Positions 9,114 through 17,590 of a DNA stretch of 64,000 bases are shown in pieces. Location: assembly GCF_001902145.1 (NCBI RefSeq), contig NZ_MRST01000019.1, positions 186,001-250,000 on the forward strand, in the 5' to 3' direction. Origin of the DNA: Pseudomonas fluorescens. GTDB lineage: Bacteria; Pseudomonadota; Gammaproteobacteria; Pseudomonadales; Pseudomonadaceae. The notes beneath the pieces were generated by a model. That model made no database searches and was not told the origin of the DNA. It saw nothing but the letters and a program-made list of their open reading frames with translations. The position numbers and the translations under genes are program-made. Position 1 is the first letter of the stretch. The number at the start of each line of letters is the position of its first letter.

Positions 9114-9324
9114 AGCGCAGCACTCGTCGCATTTCCCTGCATAAAGCTGGTCAAGTGCGCTGCCCGCCGATAGAATTGCGCACTTTTTGATCAGAGGCGC
9201 ACCAAGCGCCCGTCCGTTGCCTTGTCGTGCACGACCGGCAGCGTCATTCAATACCGAGGTTAGACATGTCCACCACCATCGCAAAAGCCAACCCCAAGGT
9301 TGGCTTTGTTTCCCTGGGTTGCCC
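9114..9324 (+). repeat. Right (parental) copy of duplicated rimO promoter/5' region
   Basis: The intact copy, running from upstream of the promoter into codon 20 of rimO. It differs from the left copy only by having the 24 bases (9264-9287) that include the start codon. Confidence 0.93.
9148..9176 (+). promoter_or_regulatory. Putative sigma-70 promoter of rimO
   Basis: TGGTCA and TAGAAT hexamers with 17-base spacing, about 90 bases upstream of the rimO ATG. An identical copy exists at 4436-4464. Confidence 0.5.
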
Positions 9325-10606
9325 GAAGGCGCTTGTCGACTCCGAGCGCATCCTCACGCAATTGCGTATGGAAGGCTATGACGTCGTGTCCACTTACCAG
9401 GACGCCGATGTGGTGGTGGTCAACACCTGCGGCTTCATCGACTCGGCCAAAGCCGAGTCCCTGGAAGTGATCGGCGAAGCCATCAAGGAAAACGGCAAGG
9501 TCATCGTGACCGGCTGCATGGGGGTGGAGGAAGGCAATATCCGCAACGTGCACCCGAGTGTGCTGGCCGTGACCGGCCCGCAGCAGTACGAGCAGGTGGT
9601 CAACGCCGTGCATGACGTGGTGCCGCCACGCCAGGATCACAACCCGCTGATCGACCTGGTGCCGCCTCAAGGCATCAAGCTGACCCCACGCCACTACGCG
9701 TACCTGAAGATTTCCGAAGGCTGCAACCACAGCTGCAGCTTCTGCATCATCCCGTCGATGCGCGGCAAACTGGTGAGCCGCCCGGTGGGTGATGTGCTCG
9801 ACGAGGCCCAGCGCCTGGTCAAGTCTGGCGTCAAGGAGCTGCTGGTGATCTCCCAGGACACCAGCGCCTATGGCGTCGATGTGAAATACCGCACCGGTTT
9901 CTGGAACGGCGCGCCGGTGAAAACCCGCATGACCGAGCTGTGCGAAGCCCTCAGCAGCCTGGGGGTGTGGGTGCGCCTGCACTATGTTTACCCTTACCCG
10001 CACGTGGACGAATTGATCCCGTTGATGGCCGCCGGCAAGATCCTGCCGTACCTGGACATCCCGTTCCAGCACGCCAGCCCGAAAGTGCTCAAGGCGATGA
10101 AACGCCCGGCGTTCGAAGACAAGACCCTGGCACGCATCAAGAACTGGCGCGAGATCTGCCCGGAGCTGATCATCCGTTCCACCTTCATCGTCGGTTTCCC
10201 CGGCGAGACCGAGGAAGACTTTCAGTACCTGCTGGACTGGCTGACCGAAGCGCAGCTGGACCGCGTCGGTTGCTTCCAGTACTCGCCAGTTGAAGGTGCT
10301 CCGGCCAACCTGCTGGACTTGGCCGTGGTGCCGGACGACGTCAAGCAAGACCGTTGGGAGCGCTTCATGGCGCACCAGCAGGCCATCAGCTCGGCGCGCC
10401 TGCAACTGCGCATCGGCAAGGAAATCGAAGTGCTGATCGATGAAGTCGACGAGCAAGGCGCGGTGGGTCGTTGCTTCTTCGACGCCCCTGAAATTGACGG
10501 TAACGTGTTTATCGACGATGCCAGCGGCCTGAAGCCGGGTGACAAAGTGTGGTGCACCGTGACCGACGCCGACGAGTACGACTTGTGGGCGCAAAAGCGC
10601 GACTGA
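9266..10606 (+). CDS. rimO: Ribosomal protein S12 methylthiotransferase RimO
   Basis: A 446-aa radical-SAM enzyme that adds a methylthio group to the conserved aspartate of ribosomal protein S12. The UPF0004 domain carries three cluster cysteines (about C19, C55, C84). The radical-SAM motif is CNHSCSFC at residues 153-160, followed by the family block [17 protein letters not shown] and a C-terminal TRAM domain ending in DEYDLWAQK. The ATG at 9266 gives a family-standard start (an upstream frame extension to 9227 lacks conservation). Its promoter and first codons are duplicated at the far side of the adjacent island. It ends at its own terminator. Confidence 0.97.
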   Translation: MSTTIAKANPKVGFVSLGCPKALVDSERILTQLRMEGYDVVSTYQDADVVVVNTCGFIDSAKAESLEVIGEAIKENGKVIVTGCMGVEEGNIRNVHPSVLAVTGPQQYEQVVNAVHDVVPPRQDHNPLIDLVPPQGIKLTPRHYAYLKISEGCNHSCSFCIIPSMRGKLVSRPVGDVLDEAQRLVKSGVKELLVISQDTSAYGVDVKYRTGFWNGAPVKTRMTELCEALSSLGVWVRLHYVYPYPHVDELIPLMAAGKILPYLDIPFQHASPKVLKAMKRPAFEDKTLARIKNWREICPELIIRSTFIVGFPGETEEDFQYLLDWLTEAQLDRVGCFQYSPVEGAPANLLDLAVVPDDVKQDRWERFMAHQQAISSARLQLRIGKEIEVLIDEVDEQGAVGRCFFDAPEIDGNVFIDDASGLKPGDKVWCTVTDADEYDLWAQKRD

Positions 10607-10618
10607 TCGCACGATGAT

Positions 10619-10656
10619 AAAAAAGCCTCGCCTCTGACAAGATGCGGGGCTTTTTT
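10619..10656 (+). terminator. Intrinsic terminator of rimO
   Basis: AAAAGCC...GGCTTTTTT hairpin starting about 13 bases after the stop, with a six-T tail. Confidence 0.85.
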
Positions 10657-10705
10657 AGGTCTATCGTATTGCCCATCAACCCCGAATACAGCAAGGACAG
10701 CGGGT

Positions 10706-11173
10706 ATGCGTCAACATTCGGTGATTCACACACCTAAAACCAACGACTACGCGCGCCTGGTGCAGATCTGGGAGGACTCGGTACGCGCCACCCACGACTT
10801 CCTCCCGGACAGCTATATCCACATGTTGAAAAACCTGGTGCTGACCCGCTACCTCGATGCGGTCATGCTGATCTGCACCAAGGACTCATGCCAACGCATC
10901 ACCGGGTTCGCCGGAGTGTCGGCGGGCAAGGTGGAGATGCTGTTTATCGACCCGCACTACCGTGGCCAGGGACTGGGCCGGCAATTGCTGGGTTACGCGA
11001 TCGAACACATGAATGCCGATGAACTGGACGTCAACGAACAGAACCCCCTGGCCCTGGGTTTTTACCTCAAGCAAGGCTTCGAGGTGATCGGGCGCACAGA
11101 GCATGATGGCCTTGGGCAGCCTTATCCATTGCTGCACCTGCGCCTACAGCAGCAACAGGCCCGTAATGCCTGA
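10706..11173 (+). CDS. GNAT-family acetyltransferase (YjaB-like)
   Basis: A 155-aa single-domain GNAT. The N-terminus reads ARLVQIWEDSVRATHDFLPD, close to E. coli YjaB. The acetyl-CoA loop is FIDPHYRGQGLGRQLLGYAI, and the C-terminal part has the diagnostic LDVNEQNPLALGFYLKQGFE followed by GRTEHDGLGQPYPLLHL. Cytosolic, substrate not known. Separate from rimO by a terminator and followed by a REPIN, so probably its own transcript. Confidence 0.85.
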   Translation: MRQHSVIHTPKTNDYARLVQIWEDSVRATHDFLPDSYIHMLKNLVLTRYLDAVMLICTKDSCQRITGFAGVSAGKVEMLFIDPHYRGQGLGRQLLGYAIEHMNADELDVNEQNPLALGFYLKQGFEVIGRTEHDGLGQPYPLLHLRLQQQQARNA

Positions 11174-11190
11174 AACCACACCGTACAAAC

Positions 11191-11279
11191 TGTGGAAGCT
11201 GGCTTGCCTGCGATGGCGGTATACCGGCACCCGATGAGTAGACTGACCCGACGCATTCGCAGGCAAGCCAGCTCCCACA
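11191..11279. repeat. REPIN (TGGGAGCTGGCTTGCCTGCGA type)
   Basis: Inverted REP units starting TGTGGAAGCTGGCTTGCCTG and ending CAGGCAAGCCAGCTCCCACA, about 45 bases apart. The left unit has one change (GGAAGC for GGGAGC). A second copy of this family lies at 27122. Confidence 0.88.
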
Positions 11280-11395
11280 TTTGACCCGTGTTGCGTCAGT
11301 TAAATAATTGTTAAGGCACATGCGCTGAAATGGAGCCGGGATTAACCGGCGCCAGGCAGGTACAATAGTGGCCCCCTTTTGTTACGGCCCTTGTC

Positions 11396-12106
11396 ATGAC
11401 TGACCCCATACGCCTCTCCAAACGCCTTATCGAACTGGTCGGTTGCTCCCGTCGGGAGGCTGAGCTGTTTATCGAAGGCGGCTGGGTCTCGGTGGACGGC
11501 GAAGTGATCGACGAGCCGCAGTTCAAGGTCACTGACCAGAAAGTCGAGCTGGACCCGGAAGCTAAAGCCACCGCGCCAGAGCCGGTGACTATCCTGCTGC
11601 ACGCCCCCGCAGGCGTAGATGCTGAAACCGCCATGGCCTCGATCAGCGCCGAAACCCTTTCTGAAGAACACCGCTTCGGCAAGCGTCCGCTCAAGGGGCA
11701 CTTCCTGCGCCTGAGCGCCAGCGCCGACCTGCAAGCCAAGGCCAGTGGCCTGCTGGTGTTCACCCAGGACTGGAAGATTCTGCGCAAGTTGACCGCCGAT
11801 GCCGCCAAGATCGAGCAGGAATACGTGGTGGAAGTCGAAGGCGACATGGTTGCCCACGGCCTTAACCGCCTGAACCACGGCCTGACCTACAAGGGCAAAG
11901 AACTGCCTGCCGTCAAAGCCAGCTGGCAGAACGAGAACCGCCTGCGCTTTGCGATGAAAAACCCGCAACCCGGCGTGATTGCGCTGTTCTGCGAAGCGGT
12001 TGGCCTCAAAGTCATTGCCATCCGCCGCATCCGCATCGGCGGCGTGTCCATCGGCAAGGTGCCAGTGGGCCAATGGCGTTACCTGTCCGGCAAAGAGAAG
12101 TTCTAA
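11396..12106 (+). CDS. RsuA/RluF-family pseudouridine synthase-like protein, catalytic Asp apparently lost
   Basis: A 236-aa protein with an N-terminal S4 RNA-binding domain (IRLSKRLIELVGCSRREAEL, GGWVSVDGEVI) and a pseudouridine-synthase fold (KIEQEYVVEVEG, GLTYKGKELPAVKAS, CEAVGLKVIAIRRIRIGGV). Active family members have a GRLDxDTxGLL motif whose Asp is the nucleophile. Here the aligned stretch reads DLQAKASGLLVFT, so Arg and Asp appear to be Asp and Gln. I infer either an RNA-binding paralogue without activity or an unusual active site. Likely RNA target: ribosomal RNA. Two further genes follow in the same direction with small gaps. Confidence 0.75.
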   Translation: MTDPIRLSKRLIELVGCSRREAELFIEGGWVSVDGEVIDEPQFKVTDQKVELDPEAKATAPEPVTILLHAPAGVDAETAMASISAETLSEEHRFGKRPLKGHFLRLSASADLQAKASGLLVFTQDWKILRKLTADAAKIEQEYVVEVEGDMVAHGLNRLNHGLTYKGKELPAVKASWQNENRLRFAMKNPQPGVIALFCEAVGLKVIAIRRIRIGGVSIGKVPVGQWRYLSGKEKF

Positions 12107-12174
12107 GCCGTTCCCTTTTCCCGACACCGCCTGATTCCGGCGGTGTCATCAGTTGAATACCAGGATTGCCCACC

Positions 12175-12636
12175 ATGATTCACAACGACGTACTGCGCAG
12201 CGTGCGCTACATGCTCGACATCAGCGACAACAAGATGGTCGAGATCATCAAGCTCGGCGGCATGGACGTGACCAAGGAAGATCTGCTGACCTACCTCAAG
12301 AAAGATGAGGAAGAGGGCTTCGTGTTCTGCCCGGATGAAGTCATGGCTCACTTCCTCGATGGCCTGGTGATTTTCAAGCGCGGCAAGGACGAAAGCCGCC
12401 CGCCGCAGCCGATCGAAACCCCGGTGACCAACAACATCATCCTGAAAAAGCTGCGCGTGGCCTTCGAGCTGAAGGAAGACGACATGCATGCAATCCTCAA
12501 GGCGGCGGAGTTCCCGGTGTCCAAGCCAGAGCTGAGCGCGCTGTTCCGCAAGTTCGGCCACACCAACTACCGCACCTGTGGCGATCAGTTGCTGCGTAAC
12601 TTCCTCAAGGGCCTGACCTTGCGGGTCCGTGCCTAA
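12175..12636 (+). CDS. yehS: DUF1456 family protein (YehS-like)
   Basis: A 153-aa protein made of two tandem copies of the DUF1456 module. The first is MIHNDVLRSVRYMLDISDNK with LGGMDVTKEDLLTYLKKDEE; the second is NNIILKKLRVAFELKEDDMH with FRKFGHTNYRTCGDQLLRNF. Function is not established in the family. The ATG at 12175 is preferred to a TTG three codons upstream. Three bases separate its stop from the trmO start, so the two are probably cotranscribed. Confidence 0.9.
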   Translation: MIHNDVLRSVRYMLDISDNKMVEIIKLGGMDVTKEDLLTYLKKDEEEGFVFCPDEVMAHFLDGLVIFKRGKDESRPPQPIETPVTNNIILKKLRVAFELKEDDMHAILKAAEFPVSKPELSALFRKFGHTNYRTCGDQLLRNFLKGLTLRVRA

Positions 12637-12639
12637 GCC

Positions 12640-13335
12640 ATGAGTTACAAGGTCTCGCCCGTCGGCTTCGTACACTCCTGTTTCAAGGAGAAGTTCGCCA
12701 TCCCGCGCCAACCGCAACTGGCACCGGCTGCCCGTGGCGTGCTGGAACTGGTGGCGCCGTTCGACCAGGGCGAGGCGGTGCAGGGGCTGGAACAGGTCAG
12801 CCATGTGTGGCTGCTGTTTCTGTTTCATCAGGCCCTGGAAGACAAGCCACGCCTGAAAGTGCGCCCGCCACGCCTGGGCGGCAATACGTCCATGGGCGTG
12901 TTTGCCACCCGCGCAACCCATCGGCCCAATGGTATTGGCCAGTCGGTGGTGAAGCTGGACAAGGTGGAACCGGGGCGGCTGTGGATATCCGGCATAGATT
13001 TGCTCGATGGCACGCCGGTGCTGGATATCAAGCCGTATGTGCCGTATGCCGACATTGTCGACAGCGCTACCAACACCATCGCCAGCAGCGCGCCGCAACT
13101 GATTGCTGTGCAGTGGCTCAAGACAGCGCTGCAACAAGCCCAGGGCCACGCCGAGCGCCTGAGCGAGCCACTGGTGGCGTTGATTGAGCAGTGTTTGGCG
13201 CAGGACCCGCGGCCGGCGTATCAGGTTCCGACGTCGGAACGCGAATACGGTGCGCAATTCTGGGATGTGGATGTGCGCTGGCACTATCCGGAACCCGGGA
13301 TGATTTGTGTGCTGGAAGTGGTTCCGGCACAGTAA
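12640..13335 (+). CDS. trmO: tRNA (N6-threonylcarbamoyladenosine(37)-N6)-methyltransferase TrmO
   Basis: A 231-aa SAM-dependent enzyme of the TsaA/TrmO beta-barrel class, which methylates t6A37 in tRNAs reading ACY codons. Visible marks: VSPVGFVHSCFKEKFAIPRQ at the start, LEQVSHVWLLFLFH, the SAM site MGVFATRATHRPNGIGQSVV, and LDIKPYVPYAD. The C-terminal 70 residues form the family's small TrmO C-domain. Immediately downstream of yehS and ended by a strong terminator. Confidence 0.93.
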   Translation: MSYKVSPVGFVHSCFKEKFAIPRQPQLAPAARGVLELVAPFDQGEAVQGLEQVSHVWLLFLFHQALEDKPRLKVRPPRLGGNTSMGVFATRATHRPNGIGQSVVKLDKVEPGRLWISGIDLLDGTPVLDIKPYVPYADIVDSATNTIASSAPQLIAVQWLKTALQQAQGHAERLSEPLVALIEQCLAQDPRPAYQVPTSEREYGAQFWDVDVRWHYPEPGMICVLEVVPAQ

Positions 13336-13348
13336 ATCGCACAAACGA

Positions 13349-13390
13349 AAAAGCCCGCGCTGCCTTCACAGGCAACGCGGGCTTTTCTTT
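13349..13390 (+). terminator. Intrinsic terminator of trmO
   Basis: AAAAGCCCGCG...CGCGGGCTTTT hairpin right after the gene. Confidence 0.85.
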
Positions 13391-13406
13391 GCAAACGCAT
13401 TCAACT

Positions 13407-13504
13407 GTAGGAGCGAGCTTGCTCGCGAAAAACGAACAGGCACCGCGTTGAGTCAAGATGCCAGCGTTATCGTTGACGTTCTTCGCGAGCAAGCTCGCTC
13501 CTAC
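13407..13504. repeat. REPIN (GTAGGAGCGAGC type)
   Basis: Inverted pair GTAGGAGCGAGCTTGCTCGC / GCGAGCAAGCTCGCTCCTAC with a central spacer sharing CGTTGACGTTCTTCGCG with the copies at 2185 and 53143. It lies between two convergent genes. Confidence 0.92.
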
Positions 13505-13517
13505 AAGTGAGCCGAAG

Positions 13518-14297
13518 TCATTTCTCGACGAACGCACGCTCGATCAGATAATCACCCGGCTCACGCATCCGTGGCGAAACCTTGAGGCCGAAGCTGTTCA
13601 ACACTTCGCTGGTCTCATCCAACATGCTTGGGCTGCCGCACAGCATGGCGCGGTCGTCTTCGGGGTTGATCGGCGGCAGGCCGATGTCGCTGAACAGCTT
13701 GCCGCTGCGCATCAGGTCGGTCAGGCGACCTTCGTTTTCGAACGGCTCGCGGGTCACGGTCGGATAGTAGATCAACTTGTCACGCAGGGCCTCGCCGAAG
13801 AATTCGTTCTGCGGCAAATGCTCGGTGATGAATTCGCGGTAGGCGACTTCGTTGACGTAGCGCACGCCGTGGCACAGGATGACTTTTTCGAAACGCTCGT
13901 AGGTCTCCGGGTCCTGGATCACGCTCATGAATGGGGCGAGGCCAGTACCGGTGCTGAGCAGATACAGATGCTTGCCCGGCTTCAAATCGTCAAGCACCAG
14001 GGTGCCCGTCGGTTTTTTGCTGATGATGATCTCATCGCCTTCCTTCAGATGCTGCAACTGGGAAGTCAGCGGGCCATCGGGCACCTTGATGCTGAAGAAC
14101 TCCAGATGCTCTTCCCAGTTCGGGCTGGCAATGGAGTAAGCGCGCATGAGCGGGCGGCCGTTGGGCTGTTGCAGGCCGATCATCACGAACTGACCGTTCT
14201 CGAAGCGCAGGCCCGGATCGCGGGTGCACTTGAAGCTGAACAGAGTGTCGTTCCAGTGATGAACACTGAGGACACGCTCGTGGTTCATGTTGCTCAT
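13518..14297 (-). CDS. fpr: Ferredoxin-NADP+ reductase
   Basis: A 259-aa FAD enzyme that shuttles electrons between NADPH and ferredoxin or flavodoxin. FAD-binding RAYSIASPNWEEHLEFFSIK and the NADP(H) part LLSTGTGLAPFMSVIQDP then MLCGSPSMLDE are clear. The C-terminus ends YLIERAFVEK, typical of Pseudomonas FprA. The ATG at 14297 gives the family length and has AGGAG upstream. It is divergent from a LysR-type regulator, the fpr/finR arrangement in which FinR activates fpr under oxidative stress. Confidence 0.93.
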   Translation of the reverse strand: MSNMNHERVLSVHHWNDTLFSFKCTRDPGLRFENGQFVMIGLQQPNGRPLMRAYSIASPNWEEHLEFFSIKVPDGPLTSQLQHLKEGDEIIISKKPTGTLVLDDLKPGKHLYLLSTGTGLAPFMSVIQDPETYERFEKVILCHGVRYVNEVAYREFITEHLPQNEFFGEALRDKLIYYPTVTREPFENEGRLTDLMRSGKLFSDIGLPPINPEDDRAMLCGSPSMLDETSEVLNSFGLKVSPRMREPGDYLIERAFVEK

Positions 14298-14422
14298 GTA
14301 CGGGGGACTCCTGGAAATGGGTCTGCGCCAAAGGTATGGATGCGCAATTGCACAGCATTCTAATGGCGGCGACAATATCTGTTAACTGGATTATTAAGAT
14401 AAGGGTTATCGGTTATATCGAT
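14298..14422. promoter_or_regulatory. fpr-finR divergent control region
   Basis: A 125-base AT-rich gap between the start codons of fpr and finR, containing TTATCGGTTATATCGATAT close to the finR start. Family knowledge places the FinR operator here; I cannot point to the exact bases. Confidence 0.5.
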
Positions 14423-15349
14423 ATGCGATTTACTCTCCGTCAACTGCAAGTCTTCGTTGCCGTCGCCCAGCAGGAAAGCGTCTCGCGCGCTGCTGGCCTT
14501 CTGGCCCTATCCCAATCCGCAGCCAGCACGTCAATCACCGAGCTGGAGCGTCAATCCAGCTGCCAATTATTCGACCGCGCCGGTAAACGCCTGAGCCTCA
14601 ACGCCCTCGGTCACCAACTGTTGCCCCAGGCCGTGGCGCTGCTGGACCAGGCCAAGGAGATCGAGGACCTGCTCAACGGCAAGTCCGGCTTCGGCTCCCT
14701 GGCGGTCGGCGCCACGCTGACCATCGGCAATTACCTGGCGACGCTGCTGATTGGCAGCTTTATGCAGCAACACCCCGAGAGCCAGGTAAAGCTGCATGTG
14801 CAGAACACTGCCCATATCGTGCATCAGGTTGCCCACTACGAAATTGACCTGGGTCTAATCGAAGGCGACTGCAGCCACCCGGATATCGAGGTGCAGACAT
14901 GGGTAGAAGATGAACTGGTGGTGTTCTGCGCGCCCCAGCATCATTTGGCCAAGCGTGGCGTGGCCACCATGGACGAATTGACCCACGAAGCGTGGATCCT
15001 GCGCGAACAAGGCTCGGGCACGCGCCTGACCTTCGACCAGGCTATGCGTCATCACCGTAGCGCACTGAATATCCGCCTGGAACTGGAACACACCGAGGCG
15101 ATCAAGCGAGCTGTGGAGTCGGGCTTGGGCATTGGCTGCATTTCGCGGCTGGCGCTGCGGGATGCCTTCCGCCGTGGCAGCCTGGTGCCAGTGGAAACCC
15201 CGGACCTGGACCTGGCCCGGCAGTTCTACTTTATCTGGCACAAGCAGAAGTACCAGACCTCAGCGATGCGCGAGTTTCTCGAACTGTGCCGCGCCTTCAC
15301 CGCTGGGGTGCAGCGCAGCGACGAGATCGTGCTGCCGAGTATCGCTTGA
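14423..15349 (+). CDS. finR: LysR-family transcriptional regulator FinR
   Basis: A 308-aa LysR-type regulator. The winged-helix N-terminus reads MRFTLRQLQVFVAVAQQESV with ALSQSAASTSITELERQ as recognition helix. An LTTR effector domain follows (about residues 90-295, GSLAVGATLTIGNYLATLLI). Divergent placement next to fpr supports FinR, which in P. putida is needed for fpr induction by superoxide or iron-sulfur stress. The downstream ATG at 14423 is chosen over the one at 14336 because conservation begins there. Confidence 0.88.
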   Translation: MRFTLRQLQVFVAVAQQESVSRAAGLLALSQSAASTSITELERQSSCQLFDRAGKRLSLNALGHQLLPQAVALLDQAKEIEDLLNGKSGFGSLAVGATLTIGNYLATLLIGSFMQQHPESQVKLHVQNTAHIVHQVAHYEIDLGLIEGDCSHPDIEVQTWVEDELVVFCAPQHHLAKRGVATMDELTHEAWILREQGSGTRLTFDQAMRHHRSALNIRLELEHTEAIKRAVESGLGIGCISRLALRDAFRRGSLVPVETPDLDLARQFYFIWHKQKYQTSAMREFLELCRAFTAGVQRSDEIVLPSIA

Positions 15350-15352
15350 TCG

Positions 15353-15718
15353 TCAGATCAGGATCACGGCCCACACCAGGGTGATCATGGTCAGTGCCAC
15401 GAATTGCGCGGCGCTGCCCATGTCCTTGGCGTTTTTAGACAGCGGGTGGCGGTCCAGCGAAATACGGTCAATGGCCGCTTCTACCGCTGAGTTAAGCAAT
15501 TCGACGATCAGCGCCAACAGACACACTGCAATCAGCAGCGCCCGCTCAACCCGGCTGACCTGCAAGAAAAAGCTCACGGGGATCAGGATGACGTTCAGCA
15601 ACACCAGTTGGCGGAATGCCGCCTCGCCGGTGAAGGCCGCGCGCAGGCCATCCAGGGAATAGCCTCCTGCATTGAAGATACGTTTGATACCGGTTTGACC
15701 CTTGAAAGGCGACATAGA
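15353..15718 (-). CDS. dgkA: Diacylglycerol kinase
   Basis: A 121-aa trimeric inner-membrane kinase that phosphorylates diacylglycerol arising from membrane-derived oligosaccharide and lipid turnover. N-terminal amphipathic part, GYSLDGLRAAFTGEAAFRQ, three membrane helices, and the active-site block ELLNSAVEAAIDRISLDRHP. Ends four bases from the convergent finR stop. In this genus it lies next to erdR, as here. Confidence 0.93.
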   Translation of the reverse strand, partial: SMSPFKGQTGIKRIFNAGGYSLDGLRAAFTGEAAFRQLVLLNVILIPVSFFLQVSRVERALLIAVCLLALIVELLNSAVEAAIDRISLDRHPLSKNAKDMGSAAQFVALTMITLVWAVILI

Positions 15719-15790
15719 TGTAGGCAACTGAACCAAAGAAGTGGGGAAGCTAGATCACGCAAAGTCAAAAAAGCGTGAAGCGGCTGTAAC

Positions 15791-16441
15791 TTAATGTTGC
15801 GAGATTGACTCAAGTTGCTGCAACAGCAATGCCGCCTGGGTGCGTGTACGTACACCCAACTTACGGAAAATCGCCGTAACGTGAGCCTTGATGGTCGCTT
15901 CCGACACGCTCAACTCGTAGGCAATCTGCTTGTTCAACAACCCTTCGCAGACCATGGTCAATACCCTGAACTGCTGGGGCGTCAAACTGGCCAGGCCATC
16001 ACGGGCGGCCTTGGCCTCATCGGACACATTGATTTCTTCAAACGCCTGGGGTGGCCAGGACACATCGCCATCCAACACCGTACGCACGGCTTTCTGGATA
16101 TCTTCCATCGCGCTGGACTTGGGGATGAAACCGCTGGCGCCAAACTCCTTGGAGCGCACCACCACGTCGGCTTCTTCCTGGGCCGACACCATCACCACGG
16201 GGATCTGCGGGTATTGACCACGCAGCAGCACCAGCCCGGAGAAACCGTAGGCGCCCGGCATGTTCAGGTCGAGCAACACAAGGTCCCAGTCGGACTTTTC
16301 GGTAAGGCGGGCTTCCAGTTCGGCAATGCTGGCCACTTCGACCAGACGTACATCGGGGCCAAGGCCCAGGGTTACGGCCTGATGCAGTGCGCTGCGAAAC
16401 AGCGGGTGGTCATCGGCAATCAGGATTTCGTATGTGGCCAT
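15791..16441 (-). CDS. erdR: LuxR-family response regulator ErdR
   Basis: A 216-aa NarL/FixJ-type regulator. The receiver domain has ILIADDHP and LLDLNMPG (phospho-Asp) and ends near residue 125. The LuxR helix-turn-helix is LTPQQFRVLTMVCEGLLNKQ, then AYELSVSEATIKAHV. Identity as ErdR rests on similarity and on its position beside dgkA. In Pseudomonas ErdR controls ethanol oxidation and acetate use (for example acsA). The cognate kinase is not in this window. Confidence 0.85.
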   Translation of the reverse strand: MATYEILIADDHPLFRSALHQAVTLGLGPDVRLVEVASIAELEARLTEKSDWDLVLLDLNMPGAYGFSGLVLLRGQYPQIPVVMVSAQEEADVVVRSKEFGASGFIPKSSAMEDIQKAVRTVLDGDVSWPPQAFEEINVSDEAKAARDGLASLTPQQFRVLTMVCEGLLNKQIAYELSVSEATIKAHVTAIFRKLGVRTRTQAALLLQQLESISQH

Positions 16442-16692
16442 TGGTTAAATGATCCTGTTTTTTATGGGAGCCCTGATGGGTTCAGGGCTCACCAATACAC
16501 GAGGCGACGGCCAGGCAGCGATCGCCACAGGGCCCGCTCAACGTCAAAAACACATGAAACGACGTCGATAATTCACGGTTGCGCCCAATCGGCGCACAGC
16601 ATGCCCAGCGTAGCCTGGAGGGTCAAGCACTACGCCCGTGGGGATTTTAGCGGGTTGCGGGCTTACAGTGCCATCATGCAAACGTCGTCTGG

Positions 16693-17412
16693 TTATACCG
16701 CCGGGATGTAGGGTGCAAGGCGCGTATGCACGGTGTCTGCCGCATCCAGGGGCAGTTGGAACTTGGCAGCCAGGTAATGGGTGCTGAACACATCGAGGTA
16801 GGCATCCAGCACTTCGCTGGCGGCCAGGTCATCCGCCAGCTCCAGGCACAGCGCCGCCACCTCGGCGGTGCAGAAATGGTCATCGCGCTTGGAGCGTCGT
16901 AGTTTGTAGCGCGACAACTGCTCGGGCGCCAGGCTCAACACCGGTAAATGTTCCAGATAGGGGCTTTTGCGAAACATCTTGCGCGCTTCGCTCCAAGTGC
17001 CGTCAAGCAGGATAAACAGCGGGCGCGTGCCCTCCTCCACGCGCACCTCGCTGACCACCCGCTCGGGCGCCACGAACTCACCGGGAAATACGATGTACGG
17101 CTGCCATTGCGGGTCAGCCAGCAACCTGAGCAAATCGGGGTCGACTTCGGTGCGCGACCAGGCGAATGCAGTGGTTTCGTCAATGACATCGGCGATCAGC
17201 CAGCCCGTGTTGCTGGGTTTCATCGGTTCAACGTCGTGCATCAACAGGCACATGGCGGACCTGGCTTCTACCTGAGGCCGCCAGGCACATAGGCAGTATT
17301 CAGGAATGACCCGACAGCCGGAACAGCGCTCAGCACGCGAACCCCGATTGAGAAACGGCCTGACGGCACGCGCCAGACGCTGGGTACGCAAACGGGAGAC
17401 GGCGTGACTCAT
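16693..17412 (-). CDS. DTW-domain tRNA-uridine aminocarboxypropyltransferase
   Basis: A 239-aa protein of the DTW/TapT family, which makes acp3U in tRNA from SAM. Four cysteines near the N-terminus (CSGCRVIPEYCLC) bind zinc. The family DTW-like motif is seen as LLDGTWSEARKMF at about residue 138, followed by RRSKRDDHFCTAEV. The ATG at 17412 gives a family-like length; a start 13 codons upstream is possible. It is probably the YfiP/TapT orthologue. Confidence 0.85.
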   Translation of the reverse strand: MSHAVSRLRTQRLARAVRPFLNRGSRAERCSGCRVIPEYCLCAWRPQVEARSAMCLLMHDVEPMKPSNTGWLIADVIDETTAFAWSRTEVDPDLLRLLADPQWQPYIVFPGEFVAPERVVSEVRVEEGTRPLFILLDGTWSEARKMFRKSPYLEHLPVLSLAPEQLSRYKLRRSKRDDHFCTAEVAALCLELADDLAASEVLDAYLDVFSTHYLAAKFQLPLDAADTVHTRLAPYIPAV

Positions 17413-17590
17413 CGGGCACGCGGCGAAGAAAAGGAAATCGACACGGAACAAACTCGTGAAAAACAGAAGTCCCGCAGTTTACCAGCGATACGCCTGGCTG
17501 TAGTGGCAAGGGCTCACCTATAATTGCGCGCCACTGAACGCACAGCCCAGTGGCTGGTCTATGCACCAGTAACCGAATCAGGAGAGTTTC

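Noticed and set aside
9260..10612. Long open frame on the minus strand opposite rimO (450 codons)
   Set aside because: It mirrors rimO codon by codon and is rich in His, Val and Arg as expected from the complement of a GC-rich gene; no ribosome site or domain.
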